Source of the DNA: CAZAAW01 sp964483325
Lineage (GTDB): Bacteria > Pseudomonadota > Alphaproteobacteria > Rhizobiales > Kaistiaceae
Length of the DNA: 64,000 nucleotides
NCBI GenBank assembly: GCA_964483325.1
Contig: CAZAAW010000006.1
Location: forward strand, 75,067 to 139,066
Direction of reading: 5' to 3'
Positions 25,948-34,541 of this stretch are shown here, one piece after another (within the stretch, counting starts at the first letter, position 1; each line of letters opens with the position of its first letter). The notes beneath the pieces were generated by a model. It did no database searches. It worked only from the letters and a program-made list of their open reading frames with translations, and had not been told where the DNA came from. The position numbers were made by a program, and so were the translations under genes.

Positions 25948-27735
25948 TCAGCGCCGCCCGAACAGACGCTCGATATCGCTGAGGGCGAGCTCGACATAGG
26001 TCGGCCGGCCGTGGATGCACTGGCCCGAATTGGGCGTCGCCTCCATGTCGCGCAGCAGCGCGTCCATTTCCTCCGGCCGCAGCCGCCGCCCGGAGCGGAC
26101 CGAGCCGTGGCAGGCCATTGTGCCGGCGACCTTGTCGAGGCGTTCGCGCAGCAGCGTCGCCGAATCGAGCTCGGCGAGCTCGTCGGCGAGGTCGCGCACC
26201 AGCTGCCCGGCATCGACCTCGCCGAGGATGGCCGGCGTCTCGCGCACGGCGACGGCGCCCGGGCCGAAAGCCTCCAGCACCAGCCCGAGCTCGGCGAGCT
26301 CGCCGGACCGCTCGGCAAGCCGCGCCACATCCTCTTCCGGCAGGTCGACGATCTCCGGAATGAGCAGCAATTGCCGGGCGATGCCCTTCCTTTCGAGGGC
26401 CGCCTTCAACCGCTCATAGACGAGCCGTTCATGGGCGGCGTGCTGGTCGACGACGATCAGCCCGTCCTGCGTCTGGGCGATGATGTAATTCTCGTGCACC
26501 TGCGCCCGCGCCGCGCCGAGCGGCCGCGATACGGCCGTCTCGGAATAGGCGGCGGGCCGCGCATCGGCCGACGGCATGGCGAGCGGCGCCAGCGGTGCCT
26601 GGGTAGGCTCCGCCAGCGGCATCTGCGCCGGCTCGGCGAAGCCGCCGCCGCGGAAGGCAGCGCCGCGCCAGCCGCCCGAGGACGGGGCGGCGGGTGCGCG
26701 GAACGCCTCGATCATCGCCGGGCCGCCGGTTGTCGTGGCGCGGTAGCCGGCGCCGGCCAGCGCCTCGCGGATGGCGCCGACGAGCAGGCCGCGCACCAGC
26801 CCCGGATCGCGAAAGCGCACTTCCGCCTTGGCGGGATGGACGTTGATGTCGACCTGGTGCGGCGGCAGGTCGATGAACAGCGCCGCGACGGCGTGCCGGT
26901 CGCGCGACAGGACATCGGCATAGGCGCCCTTCAGCGCCCCCAGCAGCAGCCTGTCGCGCACCGGCCGGCCGTTGACGAAGAGATATTGCTGCAGCGCGTT
27001 GGCGCGGTGATAGGTCGGCAGGCCGGCATAGCCCGACAGCCGGACGCCCTCGCGCTCGGCCTCGACGCGCACGGCATTGGCGGGAAAGTCCCGCCCCAGC
27101 ACCTGCGTCAGGCGCTCCAGGCTGGCGCCCGGTCCGGTGGCGGCCGGCAGGTCGAGCGGCGAGCGGTCGCTGCCGGACAGCGAGAAGCGGATGCCGGGAT
27201 GGGCGAGGGCGATGCGCCGCACCACTTCGCCGATCGCCGCCGCCTCGGCGCGCTCCGACTTGAGGAATTTCAGCCGCGCCGGCGTGGCGAAGAACACGTC
27301 GGCGACCTCGACGCGGGTTCCCGGCGCCATCGCCGCCGGCTGTGGCCCGCTGCTGCGGCCGCCCTCGACGGTGACGCTCCAGCCGTCGCTGCTGTCGCGC
27401 CGCCGGCTGGTGATGCTGAGCCGGGCGACGGCGCCGATCGAGGCCAGCGCCTCGCCGCGAAAGCCCAGCGTGCCGATATGGAGGAGATCGTTGGTCAGCT
27501 TCGACGTGCAGTGGCGCTCGACCGACAGCGCCAGATCGTCGCGGTCCATGCCGGCGCCGTCGTCAACGACGCGGATCAGCGCCACGCCGCCGGCGGCGGT
27601 GACGATCTCGATGCGGCCGGCGCCGGCATCGATGGCGTTCTCCACCAGTTCCTTGACGACGCTCGCAGGCCGCTCGACCACCTCGCCGGCGGCGATGCGG
27701 TTGATCATGTCCTCGCTGAGTCGTTGTACCGGCAT
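25948..27735 (-). CDS. mutL: DNA mismatch repair protein MutL
   Basis: Links MutS mismatch recognition to downstream repair. The 595 residues have the GHKL ATPase signature: INRIAAGEVVERPASVVKELVENAIDA (motif I), VVDDGAGM (motif II), and TLGFRGEALASI (motif III), all in the first 110 residues. A proline/alanine-rich linker (about 340-410) leads to the C-terminal dimerisation domain with DQHAAHERLVYERLK, which is the metal-binding endonuclease-type motif DQHA(x)2E(x)4E. That, and the C-terminal ACHGSVRSG, suggest an endonuclease-type MutL as expected for bacteria without MutH. I chose ATG 27735 by homology; an ATG 21 bases upstream is equally open. Confidence 0.96.
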   Translation of the reverse strand: MPVQRLSEDMINRIAAGEVVERPASVVKELVENAIDAGAGRIEIVTAAGGVALIRVVDDGAGMDRDDLALSVERHCTSKLTNDLLHIGTLGFRGEALASIGAVARLSITSRRRDSSDGWSVTVEGGRSSGPQPAAMAPGTRVEVADVFFATPARLKFLKSERAEAAAIGEVVRRIALAHPGIRFSLSGSDRSPLDLPAATGPGASLERLTQVLGRDFPANAVRVEAEREGVRLSGYAGLPTYHRANALQQYLFVNGRPVRDRLLLGALKGAYADVLSRDRHAVAALFIDLPPHQVDINVHPAKAEVRFRDPGLVRGLLVGAIREALAGAGYRATTTGGPAMIEAFRAPAAPSSGGWRGAAFRGGGFAEPAQMPLAEPTQAPLAPLAMPSADARPAAYSETAVSRPLGAARAQVHENYIIAQTQDGLIVVDQHAAHERLVYERLKAALERKGIARQLLLIPEIVDLPEEDVARLAERSGELAELGLVLEAFGPGAVAVRETPAILGEVDAGQLVRDLADELAELDSATLLRERLDKVAGTMACHGSVRSGRRLRPEEMDALLRDMEATPNSGQCIHGRPTYVELALSDIERLFGRR

Positions 27736-27806
27736 GGAAGGATGAGTCTGGCCCATTCGCCGGCGCTGTGAAAGACCGGCAACGATCTGGTCACCGACTG
27801 TTCAGG

Positions 27807-27819
27807 TTGACCTTGTCAA
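27807..27819. promoter_or_regulatory. Inverted repeat upstream of RND operon 1
   Basis: TTGAC-CTT-GTCAA lies 78 bases before the adaptor start. It overlaps a possible -35 (TTGACC) but the -10 is not convincing. It might be an operator for the efflux operon. The symmetry is short (5-base arms), so chance is possible. Confidence 0.3.
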
Positions 27820-27896
27820 AGTGTAATCTTTCCACATCGACGGAAATGCTGCTGGCCGGCGTTTGCGTCAGCGGGTGCGCTCCTGCCGGGGACAAG

Positions 27897-29081
27897 ATGT
27901 CGTTTATCAAGCAGATCGTCATATGCGCCGTCGTTCTCGCCGTCGCAGCGGGTGGCTGGTTCCTGTACCAGAGCCGCATGCAGGCTCCCGGCGGCACCGA
28001 GACGGCCGGCGGCGGCAACGGCCAGCAGATGGCCGGTGCGGGGCCGCGCGGCAATGGTGCGGGGGCGGGCGGCGGCCGGCGCGGCTTCAACGGGCCGGCG
28101 CTGGTGGTGCCGGCGCATGTGACCATGGATGATTTCGGCGCCGAGCTGCAGGCCATCGGCTCGCTGGAATCGGCGCAGGCCGTGACGATCTTCCCGCAGG
28201 CCGCCGGCACCGTCACCGAGATCGCCGCCAAGCCGGGCGCCGGCGTCAAGCGCGGCGACGTGCTGTTCCTGCTGGACGATGCCGACCAGAAGATCGCCGT
28301 CGAGCGCGCCGAACTGAGCCTCACCGCGGCGCAGGCCGCCGCCGACCGGGCCGACCGCCTGGCGCAGACGCAGAACATCACCGATGTGGCGCTGGCCGAG
28401 GCGAAGAACGCGCTGGCCTCGGCGCAGATCGACGAGCGCGCCGCGCAGCTGGCGCTGGAGCGCCGCCGCATCGTGGCGCCCTTCGACGGCACCGTCGGGC
28501 TGATCGCCGTCTCGGTCGGCGATCTCGTCGGCACGACGACGGCGCTGACGACGCTCGACGACATGTCCACCTTCCAGGTGAGCTTCACCGCCCCGCAGTC
28601 CTATATCGACCGCATGGCGGTCGGCCATCCGGTCACCGCCACGGCGGAAGGCGCCCCGGGACAGAAGATCGCCGGCGAGGTGACGGCGATCGACAGCCGC
28701 GTCGACCAGGCGACCCGCTCCTTCACCGCCCGCGCCACGCTGTCGGCCGGCATCGCCGGGCTGAAGCCGGGCATGGCGGTGCAGGTCAACCTTTCCTTCG
28801 AGGGCAAGCCGTCGCCGGCGGTGCCGTCGCTGGCGGTGCAATGGGACCGCGCCGGGCCCTATGTCTGGAAGCTGGAGGGAGACAAGGTCAAGCGGACGGA
28901 TATATCCATCATCGGCCGCCGCGCCGGGGTGGTCATCGTCGCCGCGGACCTCACCACCGACGACGAGGTGATCGTCGAGGGCCTGCAGCGGCTGCGCGAC
29001 GGCGCCACCGTCACCCGCGCCGGCAGCAGCAGCGAGGTCGGCGCCCGGCGCGCCAATGACGAGGCGGTCGGCAATGGCTGA
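27897..29081 (+). CDS. RND efflux periplasmic adaptor (membrane fusion protein)
   Basis: Bridges the inner-membrane RND pump and an outer-membrane channel. The 394 residues start with a membrane anchor MSFIKQIVICAVVLAVAAGGWFLY. An exceptionally glycine/asparagine-rich linker (residues about 30-66; GGGNGQQMAGAGPRGNG) follows, then the lipoyl and hairpin domains (IGSLESAQAVTIFPQAAGTVTEI, coiled-coil about 140-190, RRRIVAPFDGTVG) and the beta-barrel end. The ATG follows GGGGACAAG. The stop overlaps the pump gene by 8 bases. No TolC-like channel gene is present, so a shared channel is implied. Confidence 0.92.
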   Translation: MSFIKQIVICAVVLAVAAGGWFLYQSRMQAPGGTETAGGGNGQQMAGAGPRGNGAGAGGGRRGFNGPALVVPAHVTMDDFGAELQAIGSLESAQAVTIFPQAAGTVTEIAAKPGAGVKRGDVLFLLDDADQKIAVERAELSLTAAQAAADRADRLAQTQNITDVALAEAKNALASAQIDERAAQLALERRRIVAPFDGTVGLIAVSVGDLVGTTTALTTLDDMSTFQVSFTAPQSYIDRMAVGHPVTATAEGAPGQKIAGEVTAIDSRVDQATRSFTARATLSAGIAGLKPGMAVQVNLSFEGKPSPAVPSLAVQWDRAGPYVWKLEGDKVKRTDISIIGRRAGVVIVAADLTTDDEVIVEGLQRLRDGATVTRAGSSSEVGARRANDEAVGNG

Positions 29082-32000
29082 AGAAACACGCCCGGAAGGC
29101 AGCGGCATGCCGCAGCACGATCATCTTGCGACGCAGGACGCGGCGACCAGCCGCGGCTCGCTGTTCGTGCGCCGGCCGGTGCTGGCGGTCGTCCTCAACC
29201 TCCTGATCGTCGTCGCCGGCCTTGCCGCCTTTTCCGGCCTGGAGGTGCGCGAGCTGCCCAATATCGACCGGCCGGTGGTGACGATCCGCACCACCTATAC
29301 CGGCGCGACGCCGGAGACCGTCGACAAGGCGGTGACCAGCGTCATCGAGAACGCCGTCGCGCTGACGCCGGGCATCAAGTCGATCTCCTCGACCTCCAGC
29401 GCCGGCCAGAGCCGCGTCACCATCGAGTTCGACAGCGGCGTCAATATCGACAATGCCGCCAACGACCTGCGCGACGCCGTCGGCCGTGTGCAGCGCCGCC
29501 TGCCGGACGATGTCGACGCCCCGACGGTGGTGAAGGCCGATACCGATTCCGACGCCATCATGCGACTGGCGGTGACCTCCAGCACCACCTCGATCGAGGA
29601 CCTGACGCAGATCGTCGAGGACGAGGTGCTGGAGCGCCTGTCGGCGGTGGAAGGCGTCGCCGACGTGCAGGTCTTCGGCGACCGGGCGCCGCTGGTGCGG
29701 GTGATCATCGACCCCTATGCGCTGGCGGCGCGCGGCCTGACGGTCGGCGACCTGCAGAGCGCCCTCGCCACCGTCGCCCTCGATGCGCCGGCCGGCCAGA
29801 TTTCCGACGCCAACCGCACCATGCTGGTGCGCGCCGATGCCAGCACCAAGAGCGCCGAGGAGATTTCCGCCATCCGCCTCAATGCCGGCACCCGCGTCGG
29901 CGACGTCGCCGACGTCATCTTCGGGCCGGCGGAGAAGGTGACGTCGCTGCGCATCAACGGCCAGACCGGCATCGGCCTCGGCATCGTGCGCCAGGCGCAG
30001 TCCAACACGCTGTCGATCTCCGAAGGCATCACCGAGGCGGTGCACGAGCTCAACGACGCCTACAAGGACCGCGGCATCAGCGTCTTCATCACCTCCAACG
30101 ATGCCGTCTTCATCGAGGGCGCGCTGGAGGAGGTGATCATCACGCTGGTCCTCGCCACGGCCATCGTCGTGGCGATCATCTACATCTTCCTGCGCTCGCT
30201 GACGGTGACGCTGATCCCGGCGATCACCGTGCCCATCGCCCTGACCGGCACGCTCGCCGCCATGTACATGGCCGGCTTCTCGATCAACATCCTGACGCTG
30301 CTGGCGCTGGTGCTGGCGACCGGCATGGTCGTCGACGACGCCATCGTCGTCATCGAGAATATCGCCCGCCATCGCGGCATGGGCTTCGGCCAGCGCGCCG
30401 CCGCCGTGCTCGGCACGCGGCAGGTGTTCTTCGCCGTCATCTCCACCACGGCGACGCTGGCGGCGGTGTTCATCCCGGTGTCCTTCATGCCGGGCACGGC
30501 CGGCCGCCTGTTCTCCGAATTCGGCTTCGTGCTCGCCTTCTCGGTGGTGCTGTCGGCGGTAATCGCCCTGACGCTGACGCCGATGATGGCCTCGCGCCTG
30601 ATCCGCAAGGAGCACGAGGAGGCGCGCACGCCCATCGGCAAGGCGGTGGCCGCCATCGGCAGCCGCGCCGCGGCGCTCTACAGCCGGCTGCTGCGGGCTG
30701 CGCTGGCGGCGCCGATGATCGTCATCCTGGCGGCGACGCTGTTCGCCGGCGGCGCCGTGGTCGGCTTCAGCCTGCTGCCGGAGGAGCTGACGCCCCCCGA
30801 GGATCGCGGCTTCATCCCGATCTCGGTGAGCGCGCCGCAGGGTGCCACCGTCGGTTACATGGAAGACCAGATGCGCCAGGTGGAGGCGGTCGTCCGGCCC
30901 TATATCGACAAGGGCGAGGTGACGAGCATGTTCATCACCTCCGGCGCCGGCGGCGGCAGCAGCAGCAACGGCTTCGTCCTCCTCACCCTGGCGGAGTGGC
31001 AGGACCGCGAGCGCTCGCAGATGGAGATCACCTCCGATCTCAACCAGCACCTGCAAACGATTCCCGGCGTTCAGATTTTCGCCCGCTCGTCGAACAGCCT
31101 CGGCGTGCGCGGCGGCGGCCAGGGCCTCAGCTTCTCCATCACCGGCACCGACTACAACAAGATCGCCGATGCCGCCGACGCCCTGCAGGCGAAGATGGAG
31201 GCCGACCCGCATTTCGGCGCCGTGCGCATCAATTACGACACGACGCAGCCGCAGCTGTCGATCGACATCGACCGCGAGCGCGCCTCCGATCTCGGCGTGC
31301 CGGTGGAGAGCATCACCAACGTCCTGTCGGTGCTGCTGGCCGGCGCCGATCTCGGCGAGTTCTATGTCGGCGACGACGCCATCACCGTCCATGCCGAAGT
31401 GCCGAGCGGCATGATCCAGGACGCCTCGACGCTCGACAATATCCAGGTGCGCACCAGCGCCGGCGCCATGGTGCCGCTGTCGGCGCTGGTCAGCGTCAGG
31501 GAATCGGCCGTGGCGCCGAGCCTGCCGCGCGCCGAGCGCCAGCGCGCCATTCCGATGAGCGCCGACCTTGCCGACGGCACCGACATGCGCTCCGCCATGA
31601 CGGCGCTGGACACGCTCGCCAGGAGCCTGCCGGTCGGCATGGGCATCCGCTACAGCGGCGAGGCGGCGCAGCTTCTGGAGACGTCGAGCGGCGTCCTGAC
31701 CACCTTCGCCTTTGCCCTCCTGATCGTGCTGCTCGTCCTGGCGGCGCAGTTCGAGAGCTTCTTCAGCGCCTTCATCCTGCTGGCGACGGTGCCGTTCGGG
31801 CTCGCCGCCGCCATCTACGTGATGCTGCTCACCGGCAATTCGCTCAACATCTACACCGAGATTGGCCTCGTCATGCTGGTCGGCCTGATGTCGAAGAACG
31901 GCATCCTGGTGGTCGAGTTCGCCGACCAGTTGCGCGAGCAGGGCCAGTCGGTGCAGGACGCCATCCGCAATGCCTGCGAGATCCGCCTGCGGCCGGTGGT

Positions 32001-32295
32001 GATGACGATGATCTCCATGGTCCTCGGCGGCCTGCCGCTGGTCATCCGCAGCGGCGCCGGCTCGGAGGCGCGCCACGCCCTCGGCTGGATCGTCGTCGGC
32101 GGCCTGGGCCTGGCGACGGTGGCGACGCTGTTCCTGACGCCGGTCGTCTACAGCCTGGTGGCGCGCCTGTCGCGGCCGCGCTCGGCCGAGACGCAGCGGC
32201 TCAACCGCGAGCTGGCCGAGGCGGCGCAGCGCGAGGCGCGCAAGCCGGTCCGCGCCATGCCGCCGGCCGATGATCTGCCCATCGCGGCGGAGTAG
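29074..32295 (+). CDS. RND efflux pump, inner-membrane permease 1
   Basis: A proton-driven multidrug-type exporter of 1073 residues with the AcrB/MexF layout. TM1 is near LAVVLNLLIVVAGLAAF, then a large periplasmic loop, the TM2-6 block, a second periplasmic loop and TM8-12. The proton-relay aspartates are visible in GMVVDDAIVVIENIARH (TM4, DD pair), with the matching lysine side later. GSEARHALGWIVVGGL near the end is a family signature. A cytosolic extension of about 25 residues (MAEETRPEGSGMPQHDHLATQ) precedes TM1. It is translated with the adaptor through an 8-base overlap. The substrate is unknown. Confidence 0.95.
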   Translation: MAEETRPEGSGMPQHDHLATQDAATSRGSLFVRRPVLAVVLNLLIVVAGLAAFSGLEVRELPNIDRPVVTIRTTYTGATPETVDKAVTSVIENAVALTPGIKSISSTSSAGQSRVTIEFDSGVNIDNAANDLRDAVGRVQRRLPDDVDAPTVVKADTDSDAIMRLAVTSSTTSIEDLTQIVEDEVLERLSAVEGVADVQVFGDRAPLVRVIIDPYALAARGLTVGDLQSALATVALDAPAGQISDANRTMLVRADASTKSAEEISAIRLNAGTRVGDVADVIFGPAEKVTSLRINGQTGIGLGIVRQAQSNTLSISEGITEAVHELNDAYKDRGISVFITSNDAVFIEGALEEVIITLVLATAIVVAIIYIFLRSLTVTLIPAITVPIALTGTLAAMYMAGFSINILTLLALVLATGMVVDDAIVVIENIARHRGMGFGQRAAAVLGTRQVFFAVISTTATLAAVFIPVSFMPGTAGRLFSEFGFVLAFSVVLSAVIALTLTPMMASRLIRKEHEEARTPIGKAVAAIGSRAAALYSRLLRAALAAPMIVILAATLFAGGAVVGFSLLPEELTPPEDRGFIPISVSAPQGATVGYMEDQMRQVEAVVRPYIDKGEVTSMFITSGAGGGSSSNGFVLLTLAEWQDRERSQMEITSDLNQHLQTIPGVQIFARSSNSLGVRGGGQGLSFSITGTDYNKIADAADALQAKMEADPHFGAVRINYDTTQPQLSIDIDRERASDLGVPVESITNVLSVLLAGADLGEFYVGDDAITVHAEVPSGMIQDASTLDNIQVRTSAGAMVPLSALVSVRESAVAPSLPRAERQRAIPMSADLADGTDMRSAMTALDTLARSLPVGMGIRYSGEAAQLLETSSGVLTTFAFALLIVLLVLAAQFESFFSAFILLATVPFGLAAAIYVMLLTGNSLNIYTEIGLVMLVGLMSKNGILVVEFADQLREQGQSVQDAIRNACEIRLRPVVMTMISMVLGGLPLVIRSGAGSEARHALGWIVVGGLGLATVATLFLTPVVYSLVARLSRPRSAETQRLNRELAEAAQREARKPVRAMPPADDLPIAAE

Positions 32296-32505
32296 GAAGA
32301 TGGAAGGGGAGCGCAGGAGGTGACGGCAACCCGGCAGTCCCGGCCCGAGGCCGCGGCGGAAGCGGTGCCAGGCGACGCGCGCCGCGGGCGTGCGGGCCTG
32401 CTGCGGCTTCTGTATGATTCGGGCGACGCCGGTGAGCCATCACCGCGGCATCGGGCGGCGCCGGCCGGCGGCCGGTCCCACCCGCAGTCCAGTAGGGTAG
32501 CTTCT

Positions 32506-33105
32506 GTGGAGGAATCTGGCGCCCCGCCCGATCTCAAGCGCCGGGCCGCAGACGGGCTCCTGATGGAGGCGGTGGCCGCCGGCGACCAGGCGGCCTTCGC
32601 GCGGCTGATGGCGGAGCAGTCGCCGCGCCTGCTGCGCTTCGTCTCGGCGCTGCTGGGCAGCGTCGCCGATGCCGAGGAGCTGGTGCAGGAGGCGCTGATC
32701 CGCCTGTGGCGCCAGGCCGAGGACTGGCGGCCGGACGGCCTCGTATCGACCTGGCTGCACCGCGTCGCCTACCGCCTCGCCATCGATGCCATCCGCCGGC
32801 GCAAGATTTCCGTCGGCCTGGAAGGGCTGGAGGACGTCCTGCCGGACGACAGCCTGCCGCATGACGAGCGCCTCGTCCGCGACGAGGAATCGCGCCGCCT
32901 CAGCCGCGCCATCGACGCGCTGCCCGAGCGCCAGCGCACGGCGTTGCTCCTCTGCCATTTCCAGGAGCTGAGCCAGGCCGAGGCGGCGGCGGTGATGGGG
33001 ATTGGCGAACACGCATATGAATCGCTCCTCGCCCGGGCGCGGCGCAAGCTGCGCGGCATGATGACGGGCGAGCCGGACTCCAGGGGTGAAGGCCATGATG
33101 TCTGA
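32506..33105 (+). CDS. ECF-type RNA polymerase sigma factor
   Basis: An extracytoplasmic-function sigma factor of about 199 residues. Region 2 is seen in FARLMAEQSPRLLRFVSALLGSVADAEELVQEALIRLWRQ and WLHRVAYRLAIDAIRRRK; region 4 in LPERQRTALLLCHFQELSQAEAAAVMGIGEHAYESLLARARRKL. The start is uncertain. I chose a GTG with AGGG upstream; a GTG at 32320 after AGGAG would add 62 residues that do not look like sigma domain, and ATG 32563 is also possible. It overlaps the next gene, a single-TM protein, and belongs to a three-gene unit with a periplasmic sensor. The unit sits between two RND pumps, which suggests efflux or metal/envelope stress control. Confidence 0.85.
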   Translation: MEESGAPPDLKRRAADGLLMEAVAAGDQAAFARLMAEQSPRLLRFVSALLGSVADAEELVQEALIRLWRQAEDWRPDGLVSTWLHRVAYRLAIDAIRRRKISVGLEGLEDVLPDDSLPHDERLVRDEESRRLSRAIDALPERQRTALLLCHFQELSQAEAAAVMGIGEHAYESLLARARRKLRGMMTGEPDSRGEGHDV

Positions 33106-33535
33106 GATCAGCAACGGTGCCGGCGGCCGGCCGGAGCGCCTCGCCGCGCTCGACAGCCTCGGCACCGACCTGTCGCAATGGCCGGATCGCAAGGCCGCCA
33201 ACGCCATGCGCGCCGCGCTGCTGGCCGATCCGGTGCTGCGCCGCGAGTATGACGCGGCGGCCGCCATCGCGGCGCGCCTCGGCGGGATGCGGACGCGGCT
33301 CGATGCGGCAATTGCCGGCGGCGGCAGTCTCGACCGCATCGCCGCGGCGACCTCGGCGCGGCTGTCGCGACGGCCGAGCCAGCGCCTGCGCTGGGTGGCG
33401 GCGGCCGTCATCGTCATCGCCGCCGGCCTCGGCAGCGTCGCCGATCTGGCCGGCCCCGCCAGCCAGGACGACGGTTCGATCGAGGTTGTCGGGCTGGAGG
33501 CGTTTTTCAGCCCGGCCGACACTGATCTGAGATGA
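33095..33535 (+). CDS. Probable anti-sigma factor, single-pass membrane protein
   Basis: A 146-residue protein with a cytosolic N-terminal part (residues 1-100, LSQWPDRKAANAMRAALLADPVLRREYDAAAAIAARL), one transmembrane helix (about 103-125, RWVAAAVIVIAAGLGSV), and a short periplasmic end. This topology, and its position directly after an ECF sigma gene with an 8-11 base overlap, indicate the anti-sigma role, but no named anti-sigma domain is obvious. Start: one of two adjacent ATGs (33095 or 33098) after GGTGAAGG. It overlaps the periplasmic sensor gene by 4 bases. Confidence 0.7.
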   Translation: MMSEISNGAGGRPERLAALDSLGTDLSQWPDRKAANAMRAALLADPVLRREYDAAAAIAARLGGMRTRLDAAIAGGGSLDRIAAATSARLSRRPSQRLRWVAAAVIVIAAGLGSVADLAGPASQDDGSIEVVGLEAFFSPADTDLR

Positions 33536-33993
33536 ACCGTCTCTGGGACGTCCTGCGCCGCCGGCGGGTCCTGGTGGCGATCCTCGTTCTGTCGCTGGCG
33601 GTCAACGCCTTCTTCCTCGCCAAGGAAGTGACCGACGCGGTGCGCCACAGCGGCCCGCGCTTCGGCCCGCCGCGCGCCCTGACGGCGGAGCTGCGCTGGA
33701 TGGCGCGGCGCATGCCGGAGGAGGCGAGCGAGCGCATCCAGGCGGCGCTGGCGCCGCTGCGCCCCGATGTCGAGGCGCGCCTCACCCGCATGCGCGACCT
33801 GCGCCGCGAGGTGGAGCGCCTTGCCGCGGCGCCGCAGCCGGACCGGGCGGCCATCGACGAGCGCCTCGAGGCGATCCACCGCGAGGCGAGCACGCTGCAG
33901 CAGATGGTCGAGAAGACGACCTATGACGCGCTGCTGGAACTGCCGCCGGAGATGCGCGCCGGCCTGTCGGAGCCGCCGGTGCGGCGGCGCTGA
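33532..33993 (+). CDS. Periplasmic sensor/chaperone-like protein (Spy/CnrX-type, PF13801-like)
   Basis: A 153-residue membrane-anchored periplasmic protein: a basic N-terminus, one TM helix (RVLVAILVLSLAVNAFFLAKEV), then an all-helical charged domain with ALTAELRWMARRMPEEASERIQAALAPLRPDVEARL and a second hairpin near QMVEKTTYDALLELPPEMRAG. This fits the heavy-metal-resistance (CnrX/Spy-like) group that often closes ECF sigma/anti-sigma operons. The metal ligand pattern of CnrX is not evident: few histidines (one in RHSG, one in AIHRE). Metal sensing is therefore inference; it may sense misfolded protein instead. It ends the operon ahead of a large palindrome. Confidence 0.7.
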   Translation: MNRLWDVLRRRRVLVAILVLSLAVNAFFLAKEVTDAVRHSGPRFGPPRALTAELRWMARRMPEEASERIQAALAPLRPDVEARLTRMRDLRREVERLAAAPQPDRAAIDERLEAIHREASTLQQMVEKTTYDALLELPPEMRAGLSEPPVRRR

Positions 33994-34014
33994 CGAAAGA
34001 CATGAGGAAATAGC

Positions 34015-34110
34015 CCGTAGGGTGGGCATGCGCCGGCAGGCGCTTACCCACGCGGTCATCGCGCTGTTGCCTGACCGCGTGGGCAAGGCTTCGCCATGCC
34101 CACCCTACGG
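34015..34110. repeat. 96-bp nested palindromic element
   Basis: Outer arms of 16 bases match perfectly: CCGTAGGGTGGGCATG (34015-34030) and its complement (34095-34110). An inner pair, CCCACGCGGTCA (34047-34058) and TGACCGCGTGGG (34072-34083), adds a 12-base stem with a 13-base loop. The element lies 21 bases after the sensor gene stop. It may act as a transcript-end structure or be a non-autonomous repeat; a related but shorter form is at 58174-58208. Confidence 0.85.
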
Positions 34111-34493
34111 CTGACCCACCTGATGAAGGAAATAAGCGGGGAGAGGCCGGTCTTTTCGTTCCGGCCCGCTGCTGCGCCCGGACGCCTGAAATAGTGCGTC
34201 GACGCTGCAGTAACCTGTTGGCCGCGGCCGGCAACGCAGCAAAGCGCTGTCCAGCCTCCCCCCTTCAGCCCTGAAAGCAAAGGCTTTTCATGGCCGTGCA
34301 ATGTGGCGCCGCGCAGTACTTGTTACACAAAGACGGCTGCCGGTGCCGGTGCAGACGCGAAATGCAGCGCCTGCCAAACCTGTAACGAGAGGTTAACAAC
34401 GGCGCGCCGCTGGACGCAAGGGCAGTGCGGCGGCTTTGCCACATGACGGTTAAAGAGGTGCTTCCGTGCAACAGTCGCGGACCACCTGAAACG
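34111..34493. other. Intergenic stretch without a recognised gene
   Basis: Lies between two convergent units and has less GC than the coding DNA around it. It holds no ORF with coding character and no tRNA-like fold that I can see. Short AT-rich tracts (around 34320 and 34390) and the hairpin at its right end would allow a small RNA, but no promoter is convincing. Confidence 0.5.
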
Positions 34494-34521
34494 AAAGGCC
34501 CGGCGGAGGAGCCGGGCCTTT
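34494..34521 (-). terminator. Rho-independent terminator of RND operon 2
   Basis: AAAGGCCCGGC-GGAGGA-GCCGGGCCTTT has an 11-bp stem and 6-base loop. On the minus strand it is followed by TTTCGTTT and lies 20 bases past the pump stop. Confidence 0.85.
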
Positions 34522-34541
34522 GTCGTTGCGATGCGCCGCCG

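Noticed and set aside
25687..27771. A 694-codon plus-strand frame opposite mutL
   Set aside because: Antisense of mutL and the DUF2093 gene, no recognisable domain.
29011..32076. A 1021-codon open frame on the minus strand
   Set aside because: Antisense of the RND1 pump, with the same low-complexity His/Arg/Asp composition; the plus-strand frame has all family motifs.
32320..32505. N-terminal extension of the ECF sigma factor from a GTG with a good ribosome binding site
   Set aside because: The 62 residues have weak coding character and do not fit sigma region 1/2; kept as an alternative only.
33532..33993. Calling the periplasmic sensor CnrX and the operon a nickel/cobalt system
   Set aside because: The His/Met ligand arrangement of CnrX is not visible; only the general fold and operon layout agree.
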